Positions 9,738 through 19,125 are shown, counted from the first letter of the stretch. The stretch is DNA of 64,000 nucleotides from JAUXFK01 sp034189035 (GCA_034189035.1 JAXHVA010000008.1:12986-76985), one strand, 5' to 3'. Numbers and translations are program-made. The notes: a model not told the origin generated them from the letters alone.

Positions 9738-9894
9738 CATTTTAACGTTATGAAATAGAAGGCTATCATCAAACTTCAATGCGTATACTGTCCGAGCGTC
9801 CAAGTGAGTAAAGAAAGAGAAAGGACAAATATGCAATTTTGCATGGATCAAAATTTGATTGCCGCTTATTTCAATTCTTTTCAAAAAGTTAAAC
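9738..9894. repeat. Left arm of the inverted repeat flanking the AOR gene, interrupted by an insertion
   Basis: Bases 9874-9894 are a perfect 21-base reverse complement of 11838-11858, and bases 9738-9763 match the reverse complement of 11860-11885 at 23 of 26 positions. On the right side the two blocks are adjacent. Here they are separated by 110 bp (9764-9873), which carries the MITE-like element listed separately. Confidence 0.7.
9764..9864. mobile_element. MITE-like element inserted in the AOR left flank (copy A)
   Basis: The stretch resembles the palindromic element at 61225-61367: shared words include CCAAGTG followed by TAAAGAAAGA in the left half and a right half ending AAAATTTGATTGCC, which parallels TAAAATTGACCATC. 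The centre is shorter than in the 61.2-kb copy. It encodes nothing. Confidence 0.5.
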
Positions 9895-9900
9895 AGCCAG

Positions 9901-11808
9901 TCAATTTTTTATCACTCTCTCATCCTTCCCTACCCCCTCTAAACCGAGTTCCTTTAGCTTCCCCATTGTCTGCAACCCGGTAGATGGATCCCACCCCCTT
10001 ATATCATAGTATTCTTCTTTCATCTTCTCAAATTGTTGCCTTTCCAGGGTCAAACCCCTCCTAGAAAATGGCTCACCGTCCTTTCCAGGAAGCAAACATG
10101 CTTCATTCATAAAATCACTCTTTAGAGGACGAGTGAAATTGAATTCCTCCAGGGTATCACCCTCCCTTCCATTATGGCCTTCTCTAACCAAGATTGCCCT
10201 TTGAAGGTTGAATATCCTCTCTCCGACTTTGTATAGTCCTTGCTCATCAATTTCAACCCCTGTAACTGCTGAATATATCTGGCTCTCAAGGGTAGGATCT
10301 CCCACATGGTCTTCTGTAATTCCTGTATGCATAATCGGCCAGACAAAATCACAGAGTAACAGGCTCTCCTTGACATACTGACGATCTTGAATCTTTGCAG
10401 CAGCGAGGGCCTTTCCTTCATACGTTGAGAAATCAGCAGCAATCTCACTTCCCCAAAATCGGCGTGCAATCGCTCGAAAAACCTCTGAGGATATATAATT
10501 ATCCATATATCCTAGAGTCTTTGCTGCCCACAACATACCCAAAATACTTACCTCATGAAGCTGCTGTATCGGAAGTCTCGGTTCCATTGCATAAAACAAG
10601 GCAGTGGTAATAAACATCCTTGCCCCATAGACCGGGTTATACCCCGTACTCGTTATATAATCGGTAATCAAATCCTGTGCAGCACTTCCCAACGACTCGG
10701 CTGCCCTGTGGGTTCCGTTTGCAAGAATATCTCCGAATCCTTCTCGTATAGAGACATCATGTATGAGCTTCTCAACAAACTCAAGACTGCCTATCTTGGA
10801 CAGGGCAAGACCTGATTTCTCATCAGTTAAAACACTCGCCTTATGACATCTACTCAACCACATGATCATGGTCTCAATTGCATGGGTATCTACTCCATAG
10901 TCATCACAGAATTTTGCAGCCTCAAAAGGCACTTCATTATTCTCACCATAATAAATCTGCGCCCGAGTCTGATAAAAAAGAGAGGCCTGGCACATGAATT
11001 TACCCTTCTTGCCGCTCTTTCCGTGAAATACATTTCTGATACACTCATTTGTACAACCGAAACATGAATCTTTCTTCACCTTGTCTGAAGCAAAAACATT
11101 CGGGAGTAATTGGGACATACCTTTTGTATACTCATTCACCGTCTTTCTAAGCTCTTTTACCCTCTCTATAGAAGCCACATTAATCTTTCCCTTTCCATGA
11201 ACAGCAATGGCTTTCAGATTTTTCGAGCCCATGACTGCGCCCATACCACTTGTGCCTGTAGCATCATTATCTGCCAAGACTATGGCAAAGACTGTCTTAT
11301 TTTCGCCCGCAGGACCTATGGTAACGATCCTGAAAGGATTTCCCAGCTCTTCTTTCAAAGCCTCTCTCGTCTCGATAGCCCCTTTTGTCCACAGGTGCCC
11401 TGCATCCCTGATCTCTATGGTTTCACCGTCAATAAAGATATAAACAGGTCTCTTTGCTTTACCTCTTACCACAACCGCATCATACCCAGCGTATTTGAGA
11501 TACACTCCCCATGAGCCTCCTAGATTACAATATGAAAATCGGTCATGCAATGGTGATTTTGCACATACCTGCCATCTCGCGCCAGAAAAACCGGGAACCC
11601 CAGCAAGGGGACCCGTTAAAAACATCAGGTGGTTCTGCGGATCAAAGGCATCTATCTGTGGAGGCACTTCTTCCCAGTAAATCTTACAACCAAGGCCTCT
11701 TCCACCTAAAAAATTTTCAGCGTATGTTTTTGTAGGCGTCTTGCTTATCTTTCCTGTTGAAAGATCTATCCTTAAAATATTACCTGCATAGCCCTTTATA
11801 TCAGACAT
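9901..11808 (-). CDS. Aldehyde:ferredoxin oxidoreductase family protein
   Basis: 635 aa, the usual length of the AOR family: cytoplasmic enzymes with a tungsten bis-pterin and a [4Fe-4S] cluster that oxidise aldehydes to acids with ferredoxin. The N-terminal domain begins GYAGNILRIDLSTGK; pterin-binding GTSGMGAVMGSKNLKAIAV is near residue 200. Cluster cysteines are CFGCTNEC (C249, C252, C256) and C486 in LLLCDF, the same layout as the Pyrococcus enzyme. ATG 11808 has AGGAGG at 11815-11820; the longer start would put this site inside the gene. It is monocistronic, divergent from the zinc-ribbon gene and framed by inverted repeats. The substrate is unknown. Its position beside the broken GRE and the binding proteins hints at anaerobic acid or aromatic metabolism, which is inference. 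Confidence 0.93.
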   Translation of the reverse strand: MSDIKGYAGNILRIDLSTGKISKTPTKTYAENFLGGRGLGCKIYWEEVPPQIDAFDPQNHLMFLTGPLAGVPGFSGARWQVCAKSPLHDRFSYCNLGGSWGVYLKYAGYDAVVVRGKAKRPVYIFIDGETIEIRDAGHLWTKGAIETREALKEELGNPFRIVTIGPAGENKTVFAIVLADNDATGTSGMGAVMGSKNLKAIAVHGKGKINVASIERVKELRKTVNEYTKGMSQLLPNVFASDKVKKDSCFGCTNECIRNVFHGKSGKKGKFMCQASLFYQTRAQIYYGENNEVPFEAAKFCDDYGVDTHAIETMIMWLSRCHKASVLTDEKSGLALSKIGSLEFVEKLIHDVSIREGFGDILANGTHRAAESLGSAAQDLITDYITSTGYNPVYGARMFITTALFYAMEPRLPIQQLHEVSILGMLWAAKTLGYMDNYISSEVFRAIARRFWGSEIAADFSTYEGKALAAAKIQDRQYVKESLLLCDFVWPIMHTGITEDHVGDPTLESQIYSAVTGVEIDEQGLYKVGERIFNLQRAILVREGHNGREGDTLEEFNFTRPLKSDFMNEACLLPGKDGEPFSRRGLTLERQQFEKMKEEYYDIRGWDPSTGLQTMGKLKELGLEGVGKDERVIKN

Positions 11809-11837
11809 AATAAACCTCCTATTACACATGAGTGACA

Positions 11838-11885
11838 GTTTAACTTTTTGAAAAGAATCGCTTTCTATTTCATAGCGTTACAATG
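11838..11885. repeat. Right arm of the inverted repeat flanking the AOR gene
   Basis: The 21 bases 11838-11858 are an exact reverse complement of 9874-9894 and lie just outside the AOR ribosome site. Bases 11860-11885 continue the homology (23 of 26) with 9738-9763. This is the uninterrupted version of the repeat. Confidence 0.7.
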
Positions 11886-12060
11886 AGAAAAAATAGAATG
11901 TTTCATTTTAAAGACTAAAAACTCTTGTATTACATATCACACTATGATAGGGTTATAATTAATAATGAAAGATTTACGGCTCGGTAAATTTAGCCTTTTT
12001 TAATGTTAGCAGAGTAACGATATAATAGTCAACATGAAGTTTAAGATTTATTAATAGCGT

Positions 12061-12459
12061 ATGAAATACTGCCCGAATTGTAAATCAGAATATGTAGAGC
12101 AGATTGAGCAATGCTTTGACTGTAATATCAAGCTCATTAGCGAGAGTGAGTATCTTCATATGGAAGATGTAGAAGATGCCAAACATGCAAGACACAAGGA
12201 ATTGGATAAGCTCTACAAGGTATGCATATTAGAAAATCCATTTGAAGCGGACTTGGTAAGTGATGCCCTCGAAAAGGAGGGTATCGCCTATGTTGTGAGG
12301 GAGTATCAGGATACTGCATACGATGGCCTTTTCATGACCCAGCTAGGCTGGGGAGCTATATTTGTTCCTCATGCAGAGGTAAAAAAGGCCAAAATGATAA
12401 CAGATGAAATAAAGAAGAGTATCAAAGAAGAAAACTCTTCTCCCACAAACCATACATAA
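12061..12459 (+). CDS. Zinc-ribbon and DUF2007 domain protein
   Basis: 132 aa, cytoplasmic. Residues 4-21 hold two CxxC pairs (CPNC, CFDC) forming a zinc ribbon. Residues about 50-120 match the DUF2007 fold, with the family feature of a short PII-like beta-alpha domain (KVCILENPFEADLVSDALEKE and GAIFVPHAEV). DUF2007 proteins are suspected to be signalling or adaptor modules, but no role is established. ATG 12061 has no obvious ribosome site, and a TATAAT at 11954-11959 upstream has no good -35. It is convergent with the efflux operon, with a hairpin between them. Confidence 0.8.
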   Translation: MKYCPNCKSEYVEQIEQCFDCNIKLISESEYLHMEDVEDAKHARHKELDKLYKVCILENPFEADLVSDALEKEGIAYVVREYQDTAYDGLFMTQLGWGAIFVPHAEVKKAKMITDEIKKSIKEENSSPTNHT

Positions 12460-12463
12460 GTCC

Positions 12464-12484
12464 TTTTAAACAGTGGGTTTAAAA
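12464..12484. terminator. Hairpin between convergent genes
   Basis: Eight-base perfect arms (12464-12471, 12477-12484) with a five-base loop sit between the zinc-ribbon gene and the last gene of the minus-strand efflux operon. The flanking runs are T before and A after on both readings, so it lacks a proper U-tract and is probably only a weak bidirectional barrier. Confidence 0.35.
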
Positions 12485-12506
12485 AAGCAATCTTTCAAGG
12501 CTTCAA

Positions 12507-12797
12507 TTAAATTACTCTGAGAATTGGCAATTCAAAGGCCTTGAATCCTTTGCCTCCTAACCTATCTGACAGCCCTGTCAGTGCTTTAATTGTCTCGTCT
12601 TCTATACAATCTTCAACGGCCACAGCAACAGAACAGTTATAGCCAGGCCAAACAGCATCATCGAGCTTTGGATTCGATTTATCACCTTTACCCAGTACAC
12701 GATCCCATTTTGTGTATCCTTTAATTGAACAGGTCGTTAAGGTCTCCATTACATCCTCATCAAATTCCACATCATATATTATAAAAAGCATCTTCAT
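12507..12797 (-). CDS. Small PII-like transporter-associated protein (PG0541-type)
   Basis: 96 aa, with a compact ferredoxin-like alpha/beta fold judged from MLFIIYDVEFDEDVMETL and the later CSVAVAVEDCIEDETIKAL. Proteins of this kind commonly end RND efflux operons, and the PG0541-like family is named for this association. The gene starts three bases after the RND stop codon, with its GGAGG (12806-12810) inside the RND 3' end, so translation is probably coupled. A regulatory or adaptor role toward the pump is inferred from position; the family resemblance is moderate. Confidence 0.75.
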   Translation of the reverse strand: MKMLFIIYDVEFDEDVMETLTTCSIKGYTKWDRVLGKGDKSNPKLDDAVWPGYNCSVAVAVEDCIEDETIKALTGLSDRLGGKGFKAFELPILRVI

Positions 12798-12800
12798 GAT

Positions 12801-15800
12801 TTAAGCCTCCATACCCATCTTTCTTTTCTCAAACATGTAATAGACTGTAGGAATGATAATAAGGGTAATAATCGCTGACACAGAAAGCCCGCCAAGCATT
12901 GTTATCCCAATGGGATTCCATACTTCAGCACCTACCATTGATGAAGTTGCCATGGGAACCATCGCAAAAAACGTGGTGAATGTGGTCATCAGGACAGGTC
13001 TCAACCTGGCCTTACCCGCATTTATCACTGCTTCAAAAAGGGGCTCGCCTCTTTTCTGGAGAAGGTGTGTATAATCGAGAAGAACGATTGCGTTGTTCAC
13101 AACGATTCCGACAAGCATAACAACTCCCAGGGCAGACATCATTCCAAGGGTAACACCTGTCAAAAAAAAGATATATACCACACCGGTTACGGCAAAGGGG
13201 ATAGAGAACATAATGATGAGGGGATCTCTAAAGTTACCATACAGGGCAGCCATAACCATATAGACAAGAACAACCCCCAAGGAAAACAGTAGGGAAAAGT
13301 CTCGGAAGGTTTTTTCCTGTTCCTCTACCTCACCGCCAAAGTATATAGAAAGGCCCTGGGGTACCCCCATATTATTTAAGACTCTCCTGATATCTCCTTT
13401 TATCTCACCGAGTGAACGACCGTATATATCTCCTTCCACCTTTACAAGCTTTTGTCTGTTCTTCCTCTCGATCTCAATAGGACCTTCACCACGGACGATC
13501 TTTGCTACATTCTTGATCTTTATAGCCCTTCCATCAGGAGTAAAGATGGGTGAATTCAGCAGGGTTTTGAACTTATCCTTATCTGCGTCTTTGAATCGCG
13601 TGCATATATCGAATATCTCACCTCCGTCCCAAAACTGAGTTGCATCTACACCATAAAAATAATTACGGAGCGTGAATGCAATCACAGAAGTACTGAGTCC
13701 CAAAGAAGATGCCTTTTTTCTGTCTATCTCAACCCATAGCTCGGGCCTTGGGTCTTTTTGACTGACACTCACATCAACCATGCCTGGAATCTGTTTCAGT
13801 TTTCCCTCTACATCTTTGGCAAAGGCCAAATTCTCATCGAGTTCAGCTCCCTGGATTTCTATAGATATTGGTTTCCCACCCCCCATGATTATCGACCCAA
13901 TCGGATCTCCTGCTACAACCTTGAGCTGGGTTATCCCGGGGATCTTCTCTATCTCATCTCTTAGGAGGTTGGCGATTTCCACTGCACTGCGACTTCTTTT
14001 ATCGCTATCCACAAGCTTAAAACCGACCTGTCCGACATTTGGTCCTTGATCAAAGCCCAAAGCAACACCAATCCCCTTCTCGGTCTGTCCATCGAAGCCA
14101 AAGGAGTGCCTGGATTCTTCAGGCAAGACAACCTCCTCCATGATCTTGAAAATACTCTCTACTACCCTGTTTGTCTCCTCTATCCTTGTCCCTTCTGCTA
14201 ACCGAAAAGTAACATTCAGATCCCCCGAATCGACCTTAGGGACAAAAGAAGTAGACAGATACGGGATGAGTGAAAGGCTACTTAAGAATACTGTAATAAC
14301 CAAGACGAGAATTGTCTTTCGATAATGAAGCGCCCAGATTAAAAGACGACTGTAACCATTTTCAATGGCCTCAAACCAATCCTCTGTTAAAGAATAGAAT
14401 TTTCCCAAAAACCCCTCTCTTGCCCTTAACCTCTTTGGTGTATATATAATCCATCGAGAAGAGAGCATAGGAGTCATTGTCAAGGCAGTAAAAAGAGAGG
14501 CCAAAAGTGTTACGGAAATGACAAAAGCGAGCTGTTTGAATATAATACCTGAAAGCCCTGTGATAAACATCAATGGAGTAAAAACGACAACAGTAGTCAT
14601 CGTAGAAGCTGTAATCGCCATACCCATCTCGCTTGCACCAAAAACAGCACTTGTTTTGGGACGCCCTCCTTCTTCTATATGCCGAATGATATTCTCCAAT
14701 ACCACTATCCCATTATCTACTACCATTCCTGAAGCAATGGCCATGGCCATTAATGACACCAGATTTATTGTATATCCGCCCAGATACAGTAAGATGAGCG
14801 AAATTGTCAATGAGAAGGGGATAGTTAGAGTAATAATTATAGCCGTTCTCAATCGTCTTAAAAAGACAATCGTTACCAATACAACGAAAAACAACCCCCA
14901 CCCTAACGTATAACAAAGGTTCTCTATAGAGTTCAATATACTCTCTGAATTGTCCATCGAGATAATGATCTCAACATCTGATGGAATGTTTTTTTTTATC
15001 TCCTCCAATCTCTGTTTAATCTTACTGATTATGGCTACAGTATTCGCGCCTACCTGTTTTTTTAAGACCAGGACCAATGCCTTTTTTCCATCAGCCCATC
15101 CATTCAATTCCTGGGGTTTATAATCATCCTTGACACTTGCGATGTCCTTTAGATAAATAGTCCGATTCTGATAATAGCCCACTACCGTATTACGAATCTC
15201 ATCGATCGTCTTATATCGGGCAGGCACCCGAACAAAGTATTCTTTATCGCCTGTTTTGATAGTCCCAGCTGGGATATTCATATTTTTCAAAGCAAGGATA
15301 CGATTGATCTCATGTATAGAAATATGGAATCCTTCTATCTTTTTCAAGTCAAAGTAAACATTAATGCGACGTCTCAACCCTCCGTATATATCGATTGCCC
15401 CTACCCCTGGTATCCTTCTGATCTCATCAGCGATCTTCTTATCCGCAATGTGATATAACCTCGGCCAGCTCAAATCCCCGCCTATTGTCATAAACATAAT
15501 GGGTGCTTCAGCAGTACTGAATTTATAGAGAAACGGAGGATCCACATCTTCGGGCAAGTCTCTTTTAGCAAGCTCTAGTGCATCCCTTATGTCGTTTGTT
15601 GCCACATCGAGTCCTGTACCCCAGTCAAATTTACACATAACTGCTGATAGATTATCGATTGATTTCGACATAAGTGAATCTAGATTGCTTACTGCAGTCA
15701 CCTGATTCTCTATGTTCTGTGTCACTTCTGTCTCTATATCAGAGGCACTGGCACCCGACCATGAAGTAAGGATAGAAACTACAGGCAACTCTAGTTCCGG

Positions 15801-15911
15801 GAACATATCGATACTCAGTTTAAAAAGTGAAACGCTCCCAATGAGAATGATCGCAAGGAAGAACATCAATGTAGCTACTGGTTGTTTTACAGAAAACTCT
15901 GGAAGTCTCAT
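12801..15911 (-). CDS. RND efflux pump inner-membrane protein (AcrB/HAE1 type)
   Basis: 1036 aa, the typical length of RND permeases that export toxic compounds or lipids using the proton gradient. The N-terminus MRLPEFSVKQPVATLMFFLA gives the first transmembrane helix. It is followed by the porter domain and then a helix bundle with the proton-relay region (MAMAIASGMVVDNGIVVLEN, where the paired acidic residues expected in TM4 are near this block). The second half repeats this pattern and ends with VGIVVNNAIVLLDY. Its ATG overlaps the upstream membrane-fusion stop codon by four bases (ATGA). Substrate cannot be deduced. Confidence 0.93.
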   Translation of the reverse strand: MRLPEFSVKQPVATLMFFLAIILIGSVSLFKLSIDMFPELELPVVSILTSWSGASASDIETEVTQNIENQVTAVSNLDSLMSKSIDNLSAVMCKFDWGTGLDVATNDIRDALELAKRDLPEDVDPPFLYKFSTAEAPIMFMTIGGDLSWPRLYHIADKKIADEIRRIPGVGAIDIYGGLRRRINVYFDLKKIEGFHISIHEINRILALKNMNIPAGTIKTGDKEYFVRVPARYKTIDEIRNTVVGYYQNRTIYLKDIASVKDDYKPQELNGWADGKKALVLVLKKQVGANTVAIISKIKQRLEEIKKNIPSDVEIIISMDNSESILNSIENLCYTLGWGLFFVVLVTIVFLRRLRTAIIITLTIPFSLTISLILLYLGGYTINLVSLMAMAIASGMVVDNGIVVLENIIRHIEEGGRPKTSAVFGASEMGMAITASTMTTVVVFTPLMFITGLSGIIFKQLAFVISVTLLASLFTALTMTPMLSSRWIIYTPKRLRAREGFLGKFYSLTEDWFEAIENGYSRLLIWALHYRKTILVLVITVFLSSLSLIPYLSTSFVPKVDSGDLNVTFRLAEGTRIEETNRVVESIFKIMEEVVLPEESRHSFGFDGQTEKGIGVALGFDQGPNVGQVGFKLVDSDKRSRSAVEIANLLRDEIEKIPGITQLKVVAGDPIGSIIMGGGKPISIEIQGAELDENLAFAKDVEGKLKQIPGMVDVSVSQKDPRPELWVEIDRKKASSLGLSTSVIAFTLRNYFYGVDATQFWDGGEIFDICTRFKDADKDKFKTLLNSPIFTPDGRAIKIKNVAKIVRGEGPIEIERKNRQKLVKVEGDIYGRSLGEIKGDIRRVLNNMGVPQGLSIYFGGEVEEQEKTFRDFSLLFSLGVVLVYMVMAALYGNFRDPLIIMFSIPFAVTGVVYIFFLTGVTLGMMSALGVVMLVGIVVNNAIVLLDYTHLLQKRGEPLFEAVINAGKARLRPVLMTTFTTFFAMVPMATSSMVGAEVWNPIGITMLGGLSVSAIITLIIIPTVYYMFEKRKMGMEA

Positions 15912-17092
15912 GCCTCATTCCCCTCCTTAGGCTCGATAATAACATCAGTACCGTGTTTCAGCCTGTTCTGACCTCTTACTACAATCTTCTCTCCCACTTC
16001 AAGTCCATCAGTTACTTCAACATTGTTCCTCTGGCTTATACCGGTCTGGATATTCCTAAGCATAGCCTTTCCATCTTCTATTACATATACAAAGTAACTC
16101 CCGGTTCCAGGAAGTTTATTCAGGGCATCTCCAGGCACAACAACAGAACTCTTCTTTCCTAGGTAAAGCTTGAGATGGGCAAACATCCCTGGTTTTAAAA
16201 CCCTATCGTTATCTTGGATATAGACCTCTATTTCACTCGTTCGTGTAGCAGGATCAATCGATGGGTTTATTATTGAAACCTCTCCTTTAAAGACCTTCTC
16301 CGGATACGCATCTACTGTGATCTCTGTTTTCATCTTCTTTTTTATATAAGGGAAGTCCTTTTCAGTCACTACAGTTACAACCTTTAGCCGATCTTCACTG
16401 GATATACGAACGATAGGCCTTGCAACAGTTGATATAGCTCCTCTATCCATGTAACGGGCGATAATATACCCGCTAATAGGGGCATAGATTCTATGCTCAT
16501 CATAGAGTATTCCCATTTGTCGTAAGGCAGCGTCAGCCCTCTTTATCTGTGCTTCAGCAAGCTTTTTCCCTTCTTTTGTAGCCTTGTACTTCGCCTCTAT
16601 ATGGTCCAATCTCTGTTTTGATACAGCCTTCTCTTCATAGAGGTTTTTTAAACGAAGGCGGTCTTTCTCTATGACCTCAAGACTCGCTTCAACCTGTCGT
16701 AGATTCGCCCTTGCGGATTCGAGTGCAGCTTTTGCCTCTTCGAGTTGTACCTCTATCACATTATCTTCTAAAGTCGCTAGGAGAGCACCCTCTTTTACAT
16801 AATCCCCTTTCTCAGCAATGAGGGTCTTGATGATCTTACCTGGCACCTTTGGATAGACATCAACCTCATTTAAAGATTGGACATTACCTGTCTGCTCAAG
16901 AGTCCATAGTAAATCTTCATATTTTGATTCAATAATCTGAACATGGACCTTCTCGTTCTCTCCTTTCTCCGAGTCTTTTCTGGCAAAAAAATTGATGAGA
17001 CTAAAAACAATTATGCATCCAAAAATCAGGATTAATGCAATAACTATGGTTATTCCTTTCTTTCCTGTTTTGCTCCCTTCATTTTCCACCAT
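15908..17092 (-). CDS. RND efflux membrane fusion protein (HlyD/AcrA family)
   Basis: 394 aa periplasmic adaptor. Residues 14-36 are one membrane anchor (GITIVIALILIFGCIIVFSL). It is followed by a split lipoyl/barrel-sandwich domain (EVDVYPKVPGKI... and HRIYAPISGYI), a coiled-coil hairpin at about residues 120-200 (LEEAKAALESARANLRQVEA), a beta-barrel, and a C-terminal membrane-proximal domain. It links the downstream RND pump to the upstream TolC-type channel. It overlaps the pump gene by four bases, and a 69-bp gap separates it from tolC. Confidence 0.92.
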   Translation of the reverse strand: MVENEGSKTGKKGITIVIALILIFGCIIVFSLINFFARKDSEKGENEKVHVQIIESKYEDLLWTLEQTGNVQSLNEVDVYPKVPGKIIKTLIAEKGDYVKEGALLATLEDNVIEVQLEEAKAALESARANLRQVEASLEVIEKDRLRLKNLYEEKAVSKQRLDHIEAKYKATKEGKKLAEAQIKRADAALRQMGILYDEHRIYAPISGYIIARYMDRGAISTVARPIVRISSEDRLKVVTVVTEKDFPYIKKKMKTEITVDAYPEKVFKGEVSIINPSIDPATRTSEIEVYIQDNDRVLKPGMFAHLKLYLGKKSSVVVPGDALNKLPGTGSYFVYVIEDGKAMLRNIQTGISQRNNVEVTDGLEVGEKIVVRGQNRLKHGTDVIIEPKEGNEA

Positions 17093-17161
17093 CGACGTAT
17101 CTCCTTTTGAACATACTCTTTGATAATTGCTTCATTATCTTTATTGAATCGTTATACGATT

Positions 17162-18493
17162 TTATGATTCGAATCCCCTCTTTCCAATCGCTCTGTCCAG
17201 TTCAGCCATTGATACCATATATCCATAAAGCGCAGAATAATAGTTTGTCTCTGCTTGAGTAAGAAAGGTCCTGGCATCTAAAACCTCAGTTGAAGTGGTC
17301 ATTTGTTGCTGATATTGAAGATTTGTGATACGGTAATTCTCCTTTGCCTGAACAAGGGATTCTTTTGCTGTTTGAATATTCTTCTTGGCTACCTTGATAT
17401 TTAAAAAGGCATTTTTCACTTCAAGCATTATGCTGTCCTCAACGCCTTTCACCTTTTCTATCATAGATAATTTATTATAATAATACTTCTTTACCTCTGC
17501 CCTTTTCTTTCCCCATTCAAAGAAGGTCCATTTTGCCTGAAGGGTAATACTCGTATTGTGGACATTTGCATAATCGTTATTGGTGGCCTCAGGGTTATCC
17601 CCACTCTGTTCATAACGTGCTACAAGTGCTATTTGCGGATAATATGCGCTTTTGGCAAGTCTGATAACATTATCTGAATTCTTTAAAGCAAGGTATAGCA
17701 TCTTTAATTCGGGTCTATTTTTCTTCGCCTTATCAAAGAGGTTTCCCAGATCATGCTCAGATGGTTCTATGTTGAGGGCATCCACTATATCGCTCTTTTT
17801 GTTTATGTCAACTCCGATAATAGTATTAAGAGAAGATACTGCCATCTCCACATTACTCTCAGCCTTTACCCTGTTTTGTAAGGCGTTCGCCAGGGCGACC
17901 TCTGTCTTCAACAGATCATTATAAGGTATCATACCCTGTTTATAGAATTTTTCAGCATCCTCCCTATGGGAATCGAGCTGGCTAACCGCTTCATTGGCAA
18001 CCATAAGGAACTTTTTTGTTAAAAGTATATTAAAATAAGCTACCTTAGTCTCTTTTATCACATCGAGAAGAGCCTGTTTTTTTTCCAGGCCCTTTATTTC
18101 TAATCCAAGATTGGCAATCTTTTGCTTTGTTAAAAGGGCAAAACCGGTAAAAAGGGGTTGCATCAAGCTTACATTCCAATGGTAATTATCCTCTGGGCCT
18201 ACAACAATCTTTGAGAGGCCAAATACGGCATACGGGTTATCCTTTAACTTTGTATAAGAATACGATGCAGAGGCCTTCGGTAAAAACTCTCTGTTTGCAA
18301 CCTTTTTCTCTTGTATAGCAGCTCTTTGTTTCTCTATAGCCTCGTTTATAAGCGAATTATTGGTAAGGGCCATATCAATGGCCTCCCTCAATGAAAAAAT
18401 CTTATCATAAACCTGTGCAAAAACAACACCTGGCGTGAAGAAAGAGATCTTTAAAATTGCAATCACTGCTATTATCTTTACCAATCTTTGCAT
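17162..18493 (-). CDS. TolC-family outer-membrane efflux channel
   Basis: 443 aa. It starts with a signal peptide (MQRLVKIIAVIAILKISFFT) and carries two outer-membrane-efflux repeats of long amphipathic helices; typical segments are LREAIDMALTNNSLI near the N-terminus and ARTFLTQAETNYYSALYGY near the C-terminus. There is no lipobox. A 17-codon-longer start exists at 18544, but it would overlap the upstream TetR gene. ATG 18493 is nine bases after AAAGGAG (18503-18509) and begins the signal peptide cleanly. It is second in the TetR-TolC-MFP-RND-PII-like operon. Confidence 0.9.
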   Translation of the reverse strand: MQRLVKIIAVIAILKISFFTPGVVFAQVYDKIFSLREAIDMALTNNSLINEAIEKQRAAIQEKKVANREFLPKASASYSYTKLKDNPYAVFGLSKIVVGPEDNYHWNVSLMQPLFTGFALLTKQKIANLGLEIKGLEKKQALLDVIKETKVAYFNILLTKKFLMVANEAVSQLDSHREDAEKFYKQGMIPYNDLLKTEVALANALQNRVKAESNVEMAVSSLNTIIGVDINKKSDIVDALNIEPSEHDLGNLFDKAKKNRPELKMLYLALKNSDNVIRLAKSAYYPQIALVARYEQSGDNPEATNNDYANVHNTSITLQAKWTFFEWGKKRAEVKKYYYNKLSMIEKVKGVEDSIMLEVKNAFLNIKVAKKNIQTAKESLVQAKENYRITNLQYQQQMTTSTEVLDARTFLTQAETNYYSALYGYMVSMAELDRAIGKRGFES

Positions 18494-18522
18494 TTTCACG
18501 CTCTCCTTTTCAAGGATGATAC

Positions 18523-19125
18523 TCATCTGTATCTTATCTTCCACTTCTTCTTATCAATAAGAATCCCATCAAAAAAGACTGTAAGGAAAGTATCGAGATA
18601 TTCCTCAATCTTCACATTACTGCCCTCTGTTAATAAAGGGAGTTCAAAACCCCTCAGCGCATACCCTATAGATCTTGATGTCAAAGCGAGGTCATCTACC
18701 CGGAAGATACCTTCTTGTACACCAAGCTCGAGTATTGAGTAAATGATCTCCACCTCTCTTTCGAATAGGTTATTACGGATGATATCGGTCTTTGGCATCA
18801 TTTTATCCACCCCCTCCCTATCAAGGTTGAGGATATTAATCGCACCCTTCATATATCTAAACTTTGCATGCACAAAAGTCTGAATCTTTTCGACAGGGGA
18901 AGAAAGCTTCTCAATAAAAAATAATATGTTATCGATAATATCATCTGCTTCTCGCTGGAGAACCTCCAAATAAACACGATCTTTACTACCAAAATAATTA
19001 TAAATAGTCGCCTTTGCAACCCTTGCCAAGCGGGCAACCTCACTCAGATTCGTTTTCTGGATACCATACCTGCCAAACATCTTTTTGGCTGCATCCAATA
19101 TCGACTCTACCTTGTCTTGCTTCAT
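18523..19125 (-). CDS. TetR-family transcriptional regulator of the efflux operon
   Basis: 200 aa. Residues 1-60 form the TetR helix-turn-helix, with ILDAAKKMFGRYGIQKTNLSEVA-type helices and the recognition segment VAKATIYNYFGSKD. The C-terminal two-thirds is the ligand and dimer domain and is unlike any I recognise. As first gene of the operon it probably autoregulates and represses the pump genes and responds to a pump substrate; that is inferred from position. Its ATG at 19125 has GGAG nine bases upstream. No clear operator palindrome was found in the 19126-19200 leader. Confidence 0.9.
   Translation of the reverse strand: MKQDKVESILDAAKKMFGRYGIQKTNLSEVARLARVAKATIYNYFGSKDRVYLEVLQREADDIIDNILFFIEKLSSPVEKIQTFVHAKFRYMKGAINILNLDREGVDKMMPKTDIIRNNLFEREVEIIYSILELGVQEGIFRVDDLALTSRSIGYALRGFELPLLTEGSNVKIEEYLDTFLTVFFDGILIDKKKWKIRYR

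Larger units (their letters stand above)
9230..9900. other. Convergent intergenic region between DctP copy 5 and AOR
   Basis: 671 bp with no convincing gene. A plus-strand 32-codon frame from ATG 9538 and a minus-strand frame 9510-9884 lack ribosome sites and recognisable content. The right half contains one side of the AOR-flanking inverted repeat and a MITE-like insertion (separate entries). Confidence 0.5.

Noticed and set aside
9510..9884. 124-codon minus-strand ORF beside the AOR
   Set aside because: Lies across the inverted-repeat/MITE region, has no ribosome site, and has an odd composition with no homology I recognise.
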